Below, piece by piece: positions 26,998 through 36,207 of a stretch of 64,000 nt of DNA (its first letter is position 1; the number at the start of each line of letters is the position of its first letter). The stretch is from an uncultured Methanoregula sp. (lineage in GTDB: Archaea > Halobacteriota > Methanomicrobia > Methanomicrobiales > Methanospirillaceae). The notes under the pieces are model-generated. The model made no database searches, was not told where the DNA came from, and saw only the letters and a program-made list of their open reading frames with translations. Where the stretch lies: NCBI RefSeq assembly GCF_963667735.1, contig NZ_OY763919.1:1303539-1367538 (forward strand), written 5' to 3'. The translations under genes were made by a program, and so were the position numbers.

Positions 26998-27130
26998 ATC
27001 TGTTCTGCTCCCCCGGGGTTTTTCCTCCGGCACCCGGATGGATCCGGGTATTTTCTTTTTTGATTGGTCAGGCCGGCTGCATCGTGTCCTGGTACAGGGC
27101 CGGTCGGCTCCCGACCCTTGTGAGCGATAA

Positions 27131-27195
27131 AACTATAGTTAAAATACAAAAATATAGAGTAAATGAACAAAAATATATAGATTGAATGGGTATAG
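27131..27195 (+). promoter_or_regulatory. AT-rich promoter region with palindrome and direct repeats
   Basis: AACTATAGTT (27131-27140) is a perfect 10-base palindrome. ACAAAAATATAGA (27146-27158) recurs with two extra bases at 27167-27181, 21 bases further on. A TATA-like GGGTATAGG near 27188-27196 lies about 26 bases before ATG 27218. It is the only promoter-like stretch before the four-frame unit ending with the histidine kinase. Confidence 0.45.
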
Positions 27196-27217
27196 GAGAG
27201 TAACGTGAACTGGTCCC

Positions 27218-27406
27218 ATGCCAGGTCACAGGATGGAAAGCATGGTTATTACATCCGCACAAGAGAGACCCGTGTCCTCCCCGGCTGCCCGGCAGGACGG
27301 GGACGGTGTACCCCGGTCGTCCGGGGATGAACTCCTGCAGGACTGCCTGGGCTTCACGTACCGTTCCGTGAGAATCTGCGAACTGGAACGGTTCAGCGTA
27401 AAATAA
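27218..27406 (+). CDS. Small hypothetical protein, 62 residues
   Basis: A short frame directly after the AT-rich promoter region. ATG 27218 lies about 26 bases after a TATA-like box, as in leaderless archaeal mRNA; ATG 27233 is an alternative. Codon use resembles that of neighbours, with frequent G-initial codons and mixed GC third positions, but no motif is recognisable. It ends 11 bases before the next frame, and the three frames downstream follow with short gaps, which supports a real operon. A GTG at 27205 opens a competing 41-residue frame, so the assignment is weak. Confidence 0.3.
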   Translation: MPGHRMESMVITSAQERPVSSPAARQDGDGVPRSSGDELLQDCLGFTYRSVRICELERFSVK

Positions 27407-27417
27407 CGGGGGATTGC

Positions 27418-27678
27418 ATGATCGAACATCCGGGTACAACGAATTATCCCTTTGCCTTGAGACGGAGATCCCGCGAGCCGGTACCATCACCGGAACTACG
27501 GTTCATGCACCCGGAGGATCGCCAGGCGCTGACTGCCTGGGTTGCTGCAAAAGTTCTCCAGGAAGAAGCACGAGGACAGCACCCTTCTCCGGGTTCCCGT
27601 ACAGGCAGCGGACAACCCCCGGCGTTTTCATCGCATCCCCAACGCGGAATGGATACCGGAATTCTGAAAAATCCCTGA
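27418..27678 (+). CDS. Hypothetical protein, 86 residues
   Basis: GGGGGA precedes the ATG by a normal spacing, and the stop lies 16 bases before the response regulator, which has its own GGGAGG site. The first half (residues 25-55, SPELRFMHPEDRQALTAWV) looks like a folded helical segment; the second half is rich in Gly, Pro and Ser and probably disordered. I recognise no family. Its place at the head of a two-component operon suggests co-regulation, nothing more specific. Confidence 0.4.
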   Translation: MIEHPGTTNYPFALRRRSREPVPSPELRFMHPEDRQALTAWVAAKVLQEEARGQHPSPGSRTGSGQPPAFSSHPQRGMDTGILKNP

Positions 27679-27694
27679 ATCAGGGAGGCCCTCT

Positions 27695-28927
27695 ATGTTC
27701 ACCACCCCGATAAAAAAAGCAGTAACTCAGGTATCGGCCCTGTTCAAGGCAGAAACGGCCACTGGTATGTACCCTGAGGCCGGGCAGCCCGACCCGGCCT
27801 GCTCATCCCTTTCACCGGGCACACATCAGCCTCAGATGAACATCTCTGTCCTGCTGGTGGATGACGAACCCCTGCTGCTGGATGTGGGAAAACTCTCCCT
27901 TGAACGAACGCCCGGGATCACGGTTACCACTGCCGGTTCGGCAACGGAAGCCCTCGATCTGTTCGATGCCGGCACGTTCGATGCCATTGTGTCCGATTAC
28001 CAGATGCCGGATATGGACGGTCTGGCCTTCCTCCGGAAGATACGCCTCATCTCGCGCGTCCAGCCGTTTATTCTGTTCACTGGTAAGGGGAGGGAGGATG
28101 TGGTGATCGAAGCCCTCAACGGGGGTGCGGATTATTATGTGCAGAAAGGGGGCGATCCCCGGGCGCAGTATGCCGAACTCATCCACAAGATCCGCCGCTC
28201 CGTGCGGCAACGGCGTTCAGAAGCAGCCCTCCTGAGAAAACATGAGATCCTCCGTGCCCTTCTTGCCTGTTCCCCGAATGGGATAGCATTTGTCCGGAAC
28301 CGCACGCTCCAGTGGGTGAACGAGTCTATGGGATCGATGCTCGGGTATACCCGTGAAGAGATGAAAGGCATGCACCTTGCAAAGCTCTATGAGAACGAGG
28401 CGGTGTATACCCGGGTCGGCAGCCAGATCCAGCAGGACCTGAAAAGAACGGGAAAGTCGAGAGTGATAACCCGGTTCCGGCACAAGGATGGTCTCTGCCT
28501 TGATACCGAGATCCATATAGCCCCGCTGGATCAGGGACATCTCCATTATGGCCACATGCTCACGATGACGGACATATCAGAGAAAGTTGCAATAGCCCGC
28601 AACCAGAAAACGCCTGCACCCCTGCCCCACCTGGAGCTCTCGCCGGTGATCGAGCTTGACCGCAATGGCAGGATCATCTACTACAACGAGGCTGCAATCG
28701 AGGCCATGATCCGGTACGGGAGCCGGGGCACGCTCGAAGAATTTTTCCCGCCGGATATGACGGAGTTGATCCCCCTCCTGGATGATCCCAATGCCGGATC
28801 CATCTTCCGGGATGTCAGGATAGGCCCGGCACTGTTCCGGGTGCATATCACCATCAGCTCCCGGTTCCAGGTGATCCGGCTCTCCGCACTGGACATTACG
28901 GGCCAACCGGGAGACAGCGGACTGTGA
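27695..28927 (+). CDS. Response regulator with receiver and PAS domains
   Basis: GGGAGG lies six bases before ATG 27695. After a 45-residue leader of low complexity, a receiver domain spans about residues 48-170: VLLVDDEPLLLDV (acidic pocket), DAIVSDYQMPDMDG with phospho-acceptor Asp101, the switch Thr in LFTGKG and the Lys in YYVQKGG. A PAS domain follows (about 185-300: NGIAFVRNRTLQWVNESMGSMLG) and a second PAS-like segment (about 310-405). There is no DNA-binding output, so it probably signals to the histidine kinase whose GTG start overlaps its stop codon. Such receiver-PAS proteins are abundant in methanogens. Confidence 0.85.
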   Translation: MFTTPIKKAVTQVSALFKAETATGMYPEAGQPDPACSSLSPGTHQPQMNISVLLVDDEPLLLDVGKLSLERTPGITVTTAGSATEALDLFDAGTFDAIVSDYQMPDMDGLAFLRKIRLISRVQPFILFTGKGREDVVIEALNGGADYYVQKGGDPRAQYAELIHKIRRSVRQRRSEAALLRKHEILRALLACSPNGIAFVRNRTLQWVNESMGSMLGYTREEMKGMHLAKLYENEAVYTRVGSQIQQDLKRTGKSRVITRFRHKDGLCLDTEIHIAPLDQGHLHYGHMLTMTDISEKVAIARNQKTPAPLPHLELSPVIELDRNGRIIYYNEAAIEAMIRYGSRGTLEEFFPPDMTELIPLLDDPNAGSIFRDVRIGPALFRVHITISSRFQVIRLSALDITGQPGDSGL

Positions 28928-30294
28928 AGGCACCCTCCCTTCTTCACACCCTGGACCGTCGTATTCGCAACCGTTTTATTCTACCCGGCGCACATACGTT
29001 ATCCCTGACATCCATGCTCTCGAAAAGACTCTTCTCCTCCCTCCCGCTGACCCTTGGCATCATTTTTACCCTGATGCTCACCCTCATGTTCCTGTACGAG
29101 CTGGTGAAACAATATGCCAACCCGTCCCTGACCCTCTGGGAATCCCACGCCATCACGATCCTTTTCACAAGCATCCTTGCTGTCATCCTCCTCTATTATC
29201 CCCTCAGGACGGCTCTCTATGAACAGCAGCATGCAAAGGACGCCCTCCGGCACCAGCGGGAGGCGGAGGAGAACCTGCGCCGGTCCGAGATGCAGTACCG
29301 CTCGTTTGTCGAATCTGTTGAGGATTCGCTGTACACGGTCGACGTGGAGCTCAACTATCTCCTCATAAACACCCGGCATCTTGTGCGCCGGGGGCTCTCG
29401 CCGGATATGTACGCCGGCAAACAGTACGGGGATTTCCATTCCGCAAGCGAAACCCGGAGATTTTCATCCCTCATCGATCAGGTTGTGCAGACCCGAGCCT
29501 GCGTGCAGGACGAGTACGAGCAGAACGGGCGGTTTTTCCTCCGCAAACTCAACCCGGTCATCGATACGGTGAACCACGAGGTGGTGGCAGTCACGGTAAT
29601 TTCCTCGGATATCACCGATCGCAGGCAGACCGAGAAGTGCCTCTCCGATACGAACCGGAAGCTCAGCCTGATGAACGATATAATACGGCACGATATCCTC
29701 AACCAGCTCACGGTGCTCAATTCGTACCTGTCCCTTGCCGAAGAGCGCTCCCGCGATCATGAGCTGGGAAAATATTTGGTCCGGAGCGAACAGGTTGTCG
29801 ACACCATCCAGGCACAGATCCTGTTTGCAAGGGATTACCAGACGATCGGTGTTGAATCCCCCCAGTGGCAGAATGTCCAGACAACGCTTGTCCATGCCCG
29901 CCAGTCCCTGAAGATCCCGCAGCTTGAGATCGATCCTTCCTGTGACCGGACCGAGATCTTTGCCGATCCCCTGCTTGAGAAGGTCTTCTACAATCTCATG
30001 GAGAACTGCACAAAGTACGGGTCTGCAAATACCGTTATCCGGTTCTCCTGCACTACCGAAAGCAGGGCCCTCATCATAACCTGCGAGGACAATGGCGGGG
30101 GGATTTCTCCTGAAGAGAAAGAGAAGATCTTTCTCCGGGGCTATGGCAGGAATACCGGTCTTGGCCTCTTCCTGATCCGGGAGATCCTTGCAATGACCGG
30201 TATCGGGATTCGGGAGACCGGTGAACCGGGAAAAGGGGCCCGGTTCGAGATCCTTGTTCCCGAGGGGGGATACCGGGTATCTCCTGTACCCTGA
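28924..30294 (+). CDS. Membrane PAS-domain sensor histidine kinase
   Basis: GTG 28924 overlaps the stop of the receiver gene as GTGA, with GGGAG nine bases upstream; ATG 29014 is an alternative. Two membrane helices (about residues 38-60 and 77-95) frame a short loop, then a PAS domain (about 122-240) with the end motif VISSDITDRRQTEK. The dimerisation helix has NDIIRHDILNQL with phospho-His256. The ATPase domain shows an N-box (YNLMENCTKYG), G1 (CEDNGGGI) and G2 (GRNTGLGLFLI). It probably phosphorylates the preceding receiver. The sensory loop is too short to hint at a ligand. Confidence 0.9.
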   Translation: MKAPSLLHTLDRRIRNRFILPGAHTLSLTSMLSKRLFSSLPLTLGIIFTLMLTLMFLYELVKQYANPSLTLWESHAITILFTSILAVILLYYPLRTALYEQQHAKDALRHQREAEENLRRSEMQYRSFVESVEDSLYTVDVELNYLLINTRHLVRRGLSPDMYAGKQYGDFHSASETRRFSSLIDQVVQTRACVQDEYEQNGRFFLRKLNPVIDTVNHEVVAVTVISSDITDRRQTEKCLSDTNRKLSLMNDIIRHDILNQLTVLNSYLSLAEERSRDHELGKYLVRSEQVVDTIQAQILFARDYQTIGVESPQWQNVQTTLVHARQSLKIPQLEIDPSCDRTEIFADPLLEKVFYNLMENCTKYGSANTVIRFSCTTESRALIITCEDNGGGISPEEKEKIFLRGYGRNTGLGLFLIREILAMTGIGIRETGEPGKGARFEILVPEGGYRVSPVP

Positions 30295-30390
30295 CGTTCA
30301 TTTCCTGTTTTTTAAAAGAGGGCAGGAGATGAATATTTTGGCAGACCCGCGATCCGATCCCCCGCCGTTGGCCTATGCCCGGAACCCTGG

Positions 30391-31473
30391 TTACGCAGAG
30401 GGCCGGACAATGATGATTTTATTGGCTACCGGTAAGTCGGCCTGGGCCTCGATCGAGCCCTTGGGTGCTTTTGTTGTGCTGCTCTTGACAAGAACCCCGT
30501 CCTTATAGAACTCTACCGTGAGCGGATTGCCGGAATTGTCCAGTTTCTCGACTGATGCAAGGAGCATGCCCTCGGTCACCGGTATCTGGTACAGTCCCTG
30601 TCCTGTTCCGGTGACTTCCTTGAGACCTCCCGCCGTCCCTACCGATCCGGTGAATTTTCCCTCATAGGTGATGCGGATCCAGACTCCTGTCTGGGGGATG
30701 AGGACCTGGGGTTCGGCCGTAGGCGTAACTGCAATGGTCGCCGGTATGGTTCCAGCGGGTGTTGCCGTGGTAACGGGGATGGTCGTCTCCACGGGTTCCG
30801 GCGTTGGAATGGTTGTTGCAACCGGTGTGCTGACCGGCGTGGGAACCGGTGCGGGCACTCCGGCTGCCGATTTTCCCCATAGCGAGGGTGCAAGGACATA
30901 GGACCCGAGAACAACTGCAATGATGAGGATGAGGATTCCGGCACCCAGGGCAAGAGTCCGGCTCTTTTGTGGTTTGTCAGCGGAGCGGCCATGCTTCTGG
31001 GCCGGCTTGAGCGGGCGGTACACGTTCTCCGACTGCCCGGTCTTCTCCTTCTCTTTTCCGGGGTCAACGGGGAGTTCTCCCGGCACCCACGGCGGCATGA
31101 GCTCGGCAGGCACAATCCCTTTCTCCTGCTGGGCCTCCATGCTCATCTCCTTGAGCTTTTTTGCCCAGGAATCCCGTTCGGCGATCCTCTTCGTCCTCTG
31201 GACCGGGATGAAGGTCATCCCCATCGTATGCCGGGTCCCGTCCGGTGCTGCGATCGAGAGGGAGAGGACCGGCACCTTCTCGGAGTTCTCGCCTATGGTA
31301 ACCGTCTCGATCGAGGCGAGTGGGATGTCCTGCGGCAGGATCTGGGGATGGCTGAAATCGAGGAGCATCAGGCGATGGCTGGTGAGGATCGCTTCGGCAG
31401 CGATAGTATTGATGACAATGTTGTGCGTTGACAAGAGGATGGTTTCATTACTGCTCAGGTAGGGACTGCCCAT
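30391..31473 (-). CDS. Paralogue of the PH-like/membrane protein at 19374-21044
   Basis: This 360-residue protein starts MGSPYLSSNETILL, matching MGSPYLSKGESITL of the 556-residue protein on the same strand 9 kb away. The plan is identical: a beta-rich N-terminal domain (LTSHRLMLLDFSHP, then SIETVTIGEN), a basic and polar linker, a membrane helix (LALGAGILILIIAVVLGSYVLA), a Thr/Pro/Val-rich tether, and an outer domain (VWIRITYEGKFTGSVGTAGG to the C-terminus). The linker is far shorter, about 75 residues. Conserved ends and a free middle imply selection on the two outer domains. The function is unknown. Confidence 0.75.
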   Translation of the reverse strand: MGSPYLSSNETILLSTHNIVINTIAAEAILTSHRLMLLDFSHPQILPQDIPLASIETVTIGENSEKVPVLSLSIAAPDGTRHTMGMTFIPVQRTKRIAERDSWAKKLKEMSMEAQQEKGIVPAELMPPWVPGELPVDPGKEKEKTGQSENVYRPLKPAQKHGRSADKPQKSRTLALGAGILILIIAVVLGSYVLAPSLWGKSAAGVPAPVPTPVSTPVATTIPTPEPVETTIPVTTATPAGTIPATIAVTPTAEPQVLIPQTGVWIRITYEGKFTGSVGTAGGLKEVTGTGQGLYQIPVTEGMLLASVEKLDNSGNPLTVEFYKDGVLVKSSTTKAPKGSIEAQADLPVANKIIIVRPSA

Positions 31474-31595
31474 GATACCACATTCCTAGTTCTATCTTGC
31501 GCTCTTTAGGGCAATATGCTTTTATGGCACCTGAACGGGTATGCGGGGAAAAAAGAGTCCCGGAATCCCGCGGGATCCCGGACGCGGGAGACAAT

Positions 31596-32147
31596 TCACA
31601 GCTTGAGCCGCTGGAGGAAGTAGACCCCGATACAGATTGCAGCTATCGAGGCGGCCATGAAGAGCATATCCATGGTACTGGTAATGGTCATAATGAGAAC
31701 CCGCTGGAAGAAGGAGACGATGAGCACCATGATGATAACCTTGATGATCTTGTTTTTCAGGTCATCGAGGCTGCTGATCTCAAGGAGCGTATGGTACGAC
31801 TCCGAGCTTCGGGCAATGTCGATCTTGGAGATTGCAAGTTCGTAGATGCCGAAACTGAAGATGAGGAGGACCATGCCGATCAGGTACATGTCAACCCCGC
31901 CGATTATAGAGATGACCACTTCCCGGTAATAATCGGAGTCAAGGGGTGAGGCCGAGGTTGCATGGAGGAGGCTCACGATGATCTCGAGCGACCCGGTGAC
32001 AAAGAGGGCGATCGCACTCAGGGTGCCAAAGAAAACGGCCAGGAGAACGATCAACCGGGAGTTCCAGAGGGCGGACTCGAAGATCCTCTCGAATGGGGTC
32101 TGTTCATCGACAGACTTGATTTTGTCATTCGTATGTGGGGGTTCCAT
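31596..32147 (-). CDS. UPF0114 (YqhA-like) membrane protein
   Basis: The 183-residue protein has four predicted membrane helices and the family features ALWNSRLIVLLAVFFG, then YLIGMVLLIFSFGIYELAISKID and SLDDLKNKIIKVIIMVLIVSFFQ. These match the UPF0114/YqhA family, found in bacteria and archaea, with no settled function. It sits alone between the PH-like paralogue and the divergent hisD gene. Confidence 0.82.
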   Translation of the reverse strand: MEPPHTNDKIKSVDEQTPFERIFESALWNSRLIVLLAVFFGTLSAIALFVTGSLEIIVSLLHATSASPLDSDYYREVVISIIGGVDMYLIGMVLLIFSFGIYELAISKIDIARSSESYHTLLEISSLDDLKNKIIKVIIMVLIVSFFQRVLIMTITSTMDMLFMAASIAAICIGVYFLQRLKL

Positions 32148-32309
32148 CGTATATCAGGTGGATTTCCGGAAATAAAAAACCGGGCATCCCCATTGAGGAA
32201 TACTTCCTTGCCGGGATTGCCATGACCTCCCGCGATTCCCCCCTGCCAGGCCATCTTACGCCGCTCGTGCGAAACCTTAACAAACTTTCCTGCCGAAGAT
32301 ATTCGCACT

Positions 32310-33554
32310 ATGTGGAAGGAAGTCGGGATCGATGCGTGGCTTGCGGCCCGGAAGACGAGCCTCGAGGATGCACGCACTACCGTCACCGAGATTATCGGCC
32401 GGGTGCAGAACGAGGGCGATTCTGCACTCCGGGATCTCGCAAAGAAATACTGCGAACTGACCGACATTGCCGTTTCTGAAGAAGAACGCGAAGCTGCGTA
32501 CGATAAAGTCGATGCACAGGTTGTTGAAGCCTTAATCGAGGCGCACGCCCGGATCGAACGGTTCCACGAGCTCCAGAAACCAAAAGACCTCTGGTTCCAG
32601 GAGATGGAGCCGGGGATCGTGCTCGGGGTCAAGACAACTGCCCTGAACCGCGTGGGGATCTATGTTCCCGGCGGGCGGGCCGCATACCCCTCGTCAGCCC
32701 TGATGTGCGCAGTCCCCGCATGGGTTGCGGGAGTAAAAGAGGTCTGTGCCTGCTCCCCTCCGCCGGTCAAGCCCTTAACGCTCGTTGCCCTCGACATCGC
32801 CGGCGTCACCGAGATCTACCAGGCCGGCGGTGCCCAGGCTATTGCCGCCATGGCCCTCGGCACGGAGTCCATCCGCCCGGTCCAGAAGATTGTCGGGCCC
32901 GGTAATGTCTACGTGACGCTTGCGAAGATGATGCTCCGCGAGAAGGCCGAGATCGACTTCCCGGCAGGCCCAAGCGAGATCGGCATCATTGCTGACAGCA
33001 CTGCCGATCCCCGGATCGTGGCCGCCGATGTCCTCGCCCAGGCCGAGCATGACCCGAACGCAGCCTGCATCCTTGTCACAACCGACAAGAACCTCCCGGC
33101 AAAGGTAGGAAAAGAGATTGCAAAGCAGCTCGCCGCTGCCCCCCGGAAAGAGATCATCGAGCAGGCGCTGAAGAACTCCGGCTACACCATTGTTGCCGAT
33201 ATGGACGAAGCGATTGCCGCTTCCGATGTGGTTGCACCCGAGCACCTCTCCATCCAGGTTGCCGACCCGCTCTCGGTTGTGACGAAAGTGAAGAATGCCG
33301 GTGCCATCTTTGTCGGCAAGTATTCCGCGGTTGCCTGCGGGGATTACGCTGTCGGCACCAACCACTGCCTGCCAACGGCAGGGTACTCGAAGATGTACTC
33401 CGGGCTCGATGTCCAGCACTTCTGCAAAACTGCCTCAGTAGAGATCATCGACCGGGACGGCCTCGAAGCCATCGGCGATATTGTCGAGACGATTGCCGAT
33501 GCAGAAGGTCTCTATGCCCACGCCAACTCGGTGCGGGTCAGAAGGGAACTCTAG
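32310..33554 (+). CDS. hisD: Histidinol dehydrogenase
   Basis: This enzyme oxidises L-histidinol to L-histidine in two NAD-dependent steps, the last reactions of histidine synthesis. At 414 residues it is close to the usual 420-430. Motifs seen: NRVGIYVPGGRAAYPSS, GAQAIAAMALGT, KIVGPGNVYVTLAK, FPAGPSEIGIIAD, the active-site region APEHLSIQ and the C-terminal GTNHCLPT. Zinc-ligand and catalytic His residues are present. The ATG lacks a clear ribosome site. It is isolated from other his genes; hisC is at 49.4 kb. Confidence 0.95.
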   Translation: MWKEVGIDAWLAARKTSLEDARTTVTEIIGRVQNEGDSALRDLAKKYCELTDIAVSEEEREAAYDKVDAQVVEALIEAHARIERFHELQKPKDLWFQEMEPGIVLGVKTTALNRVGIYVPGGRAAYPSSALMCAVPAWVAGVKEVCACSPPPVKPLTLVALDIAGVTEIYQAGGAQAIAAMALGTESIRPVQKIVGPGNVYVTLAKMMLREKAEIDFPAGPSEIGIIADSTADPRIVAADVLAQAEHDPNAACILVTTDKNLPAKVGKEIAKQLAAAPRKEIIEQALKNSGYTIVADMDEAIAASDVVAPEHLSIQVADPLSVVTKVKNAGAIFVGKYSAVACGDYAVGTNHCLPTAGYSKMYSGLDVQHFCKTASVEIIDRDGLEAIGDIVETIADAEGLYAHANSVRVRREL

Positions 33555-34185
33555 ATTCTTTTTTTCCCGGTCAGAATACCGTTTTTCTGTACGGATCGCA
33601 TCTTTTCCACCTGTAGCCCCGGTTCCTCTTTCCCGGAATCCCTCACCATCAATCCTTGTCCCGGTGCCTGGCTGAAAATCTGAGGGGTTTTCCTGAACCC
33701 TGCCCGCGTCCGGAAACCGGATGGTCCTGAAATCAATGCCGGGCCCATCCCCCCAGAAATATATTTTCACCACAGACCCCCCTGCGTACCATAACCAGAG
33801 GATTTTCTATTTCTATGTCGTAAAATTCCCCCAATTTTGTAACTGCAACCAGGGCCTTGTGGGGGGGGTCTGTGGTGAAAAAATAATTTTATGGTTGCCG
33901 GTTTCTGTACCGGAACCAAAAATTACGACGTGTTATAATCGGTCATCCTCGTTTTCGTAAATTTTTTTTATCCCCACGGACCCCCCATTTCACAGAACGC
34001 CTGCATGACCGGGACTCGGCGGGGCCGAGGTGAGGGCCGGGGAATTGCATGCCAGCGCCCGCAGGGTTCCCAAGATCACCGGTCCGTCCGTATCAGGGAC
34101 ACTTTCGCGGAGCGGACGGAACAAAATAAACCTGTCCCCGTCCTACATTTTTCACGCATCCGGATCTTCCCGGGAAGTGATCGCC
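33555..34185. other. 631-base gene-free region with inverted repeats
   Basis: Between hisD and the antiporter gene there is a T-run just after hisD (33560-33566), the inverted repeat at 33762-33885, a related motif CCACGGACCCCCC (33974-33986) and an AT-rich stretch near 34123-34132 that may be the antiporter promoter. Short frames on both strands exist (for example 33551-33748 minus) but none has convincing support. Confidence 0.5.
33762..33885. repeat. Inverted repeat with 19-base perfect arms
   Basis: TTTTCACCACAGACCCCCC at 33764-33782 is the exact reverse complement of 33863-33881, with an 80-base spacer; allowing two extra A the arms extend to 33762 and 33885. The G/C-run end of each arm faces the spacer. 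It may be a remnant of a small non-autonomous element or a regulatory hairpin. No transposase or target-site duplication is seen. Confidence 0.7.
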
Positions 34186-36180
34186 ATGGATTTCATGCTC
34201 GCCAGTGCCAGTGTCATCGTCCTCTCCGTCATCCTCCTGTATCTCGGCCAGCGGTTCCGGATCCCGAGCATCGTCTGTTTCCTCCTCATCGGTATGCTTG
34301 CCGGGCCGTTCGGGTTTGCCCTGATAACCGACCAGGTGACCATCGACACGGTGGGAGAGATCGGGATCATCCTCCTGCTCTTTACAATAGGGCTCGAATT
34401 CTCGTTCCAGAAACTCCTCCACTCCTGGCGGGCAGTCATCATCGGCGGCGTGGTCCAGGTCTGCGCAACGATTGTCGCCATCACCTTCATCTCCTCGTAC
34501 TTCGGGATGCGGTTCTCCGAAGCCCTCATCTTCGGCTTCATCGTCTCCTTGTCGAGCACAGCTATCGTCATGAAGATCCTCCAGGAGAAAGGCGAGGTCG
34601 ATACCCTCCAGGGCCGGACCCTTCTTGGCATCCTCATCTTCCAGGATCTCGCCATCATCCCCATGATGCTCCTCCTGCCCGTTATCGGGGGAAGCGGTGC
34701 TTTCAGCCTCTCCACCCTGCCCTTCCAGGCAGGCAAGCTTGCCCTGATCATCCTTGTGGTCGTTGTCCTGGCACGCTGGGTGATCCCCCGGTTCCTCTTC
34801 CGGGTGGCAAAGGAGAAGAACCGCGAGCTCTTCCTCTTCACCATTGCCGGTATCTGCATTGTTATCGCCTGGCTCACGAACGAGGCCGGGCTCACCTACA
34901 CCCTTGGCGCTTTCATAGCCGGTCTCATCATCGGGGAATCGGATTACAATATCGATGCCCTGGGGCACATCATCCCGTTCCGGGACGTCTTTGCCGCGGT
35001 CTTCTTCCTCTCGATAGGCATGCTGCTGGACACCCGGATCGTGTTTGGCAACTTCCAGTACGTGGCCCTCATGGTGGTCATCATCATCGGCGTCAAGCTC
35101 CTGACCGGCACCCTCTCGGTAGCGGTCCTCGGCATGCCCGCCCGGGTCTGCATCTTCTCGGGGCTCGCGCTCTGCCAGGTAGGGGAGTTCTCGTTCGTTC
35201 TTGCAAAAAGCGGTATCGACGCCGGTGTCATCGATGTGCCGGTGTACCAGCTCTTCCTTGCCGGCGCCATCATCACGATGATCCTCACGCCGTTCCTCAT
35301 GAAGGCGTCGCCCGCTGCTGTCGACGGGTTCTACCGTCTTCTTCCGGTCAGGCCGGCAAAGGAGACGGATCCGGCGGGGATCGATGAAGCCACCGGACAG
35401 GAGATAACCGACCACATCATCATAGCCGGGTACGGGATCACGGGAAAGAGCGTTGCCCGGGCCGCCACCATCGCCGGCATCCCGTACATGGTTATCGAGC
35501 TCGACCCCGAGATCATCCAGGAAGAGCGGTCCCGGTCCCACCCGAATTTCATCCTCGGCGATGCCGTCCAGGAGGAGGTTCTGGAGCACGCGGGTATCCG
35601 GAGGGCAAAGACCCTTGTTGTGGCAGTCTCGGAAGAAGAGGCGATTCCCCGGATCATCCACACTGCCCGGAATCTTGCGCCCGGTGTCCACATCCTGGCC
35701 CGGACACGGCGCACGAGGAACGCCCAGCACCTCCTCGATCTCGGCGCCGATCAGGTGATCTCGGAGGAGTTCGAGGCAGCCCTTGAGATCTTCACCCGGG
35801 CCCTCCGGCAGTACCAGTTCCCGGACGATGAGATCGCCCGGATCATCCGGAGAACCAAGAAGATGGGAAACGCTCTCTTCACCCGGTGCTCGGATCCCGA
35901 CCAGAGCCGGCGCCTGCAGAACTTCGAGACGTTTTTCAAGGCAACGCATGTCCACACGCTCCGGGTGGAGGAAGGATCCGAGGCCGAGGGAAAGACCCTT
36001 GGCGAGCTGGAGATCCAGGAGCGGTTCGGGATCCGCGAGTTCGGGTACCGCCGGGGCGGAACGGAGAAGCTCATCATCCCGGACAAGAACACGCAACTCC
36101 TTGCCGGCGATATGCTCATCCTCTTTGTCGCGGATGAGAAAGCTGCGAAGATCATCTCGCTTTTTTCGAGGAACCGGTAA
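34186..36180 (+). CDS. CPA2-family cation/proton antiporter with TrkA-N and TrkA-C domains
   Basis: The frame opens upstream, but ATG 34186 follows GGAAGTGATC (34173-34182), close to the anti-16S consensus. The 664-residue protein has about 12 membrane helices (to about residue 385) typical of KefB/CPA2 exchangers, with GLEFSFQKLL, SLSSTAIVMKIL and LTYTLGAFIAGLIIGES. A nucleotide-binding TrkA-N domain begins at about residue 410 (IIIAGYGITGKSVARA) and a TrkA-C domain covers about residues 590-664. Such proteins exchange K+ or Na+ for protons under control of bound nucleotide. It stands alone. Confidence 0.92.
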   Translation: MDFMLASASVIVLSVILLYLGQRFRIPSIVCFLLIGMLAGPFGFALITDQVTIDTVGEIGIILLLFTIGLEFSFQKLLHSWRAVIIGGVVQVCATIVAITFISSYFGMRFSEALIFGFIVSLSSTAIVMKILQEKGEVDTLQGRTLLGILIFQDLAIIPMMLLLPVIGGSGAFSLSTLPFQAGKLALIILVVVVLARWVIPRFLFRVAKEKNRELFLFTIAGICIVIAWLTNEAGLTYTLGAFIAGLIIGESDYNIDALGHIIPFRDVFAAVFFLSIGMLLDTRIVFGNFQYVALMVVIIIGVKLLTGTLSVAVLGMPARVCIFSGLALCQVGEFSFVLAKSGIDAGVIDVPVYQLFLAGAIITMILTPFLMKASPAAVDGFYRLLPVRPAKETDPAGIDEATGQEITDHIIIAGYGITGKSVARAATIAGIPYMVIELDPEIIQEERSRSHPNFILGDAVQEEVLEHAGIRRAKTLVVAVSEEEAIPRIIHTARNLAPGVHILARTRRTRNAQHLLDLGADQVISEEFEAALEIFTRALRQYQFPDDEIARIIRRTKKMGNALFTRCSDPDQSRRLQNFETFFKATHVHTLRVEEGSEAEGKTLGELEIQERFGIREFGYRRGGTEKLIIPDKNTQLLAGDMLILFVADEKAAKIISLFSRNR

Positions 36181-36191
36181 ATCAGGAAATA

Positions 36192-36207
36192 ATACGGTAA
36201 ACCGTAT
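36192..36207. repeat. Short perfect hairpin between convergent genes
   Basis: ATACGGT and ACCGTAT pair across a two-base centre, 12 bases after the antiporter stop. It may help end transcription between the antiporter and the convergent pilin-like gene. Confidence 0.4.

Noticed and set aside
33551..33748. Minus-strand frame of 65 codons after hisD
   Set aside because: Composition is plausible but there is no ribosome site, promoter or known motif, and its end overlaps the hisD stop.
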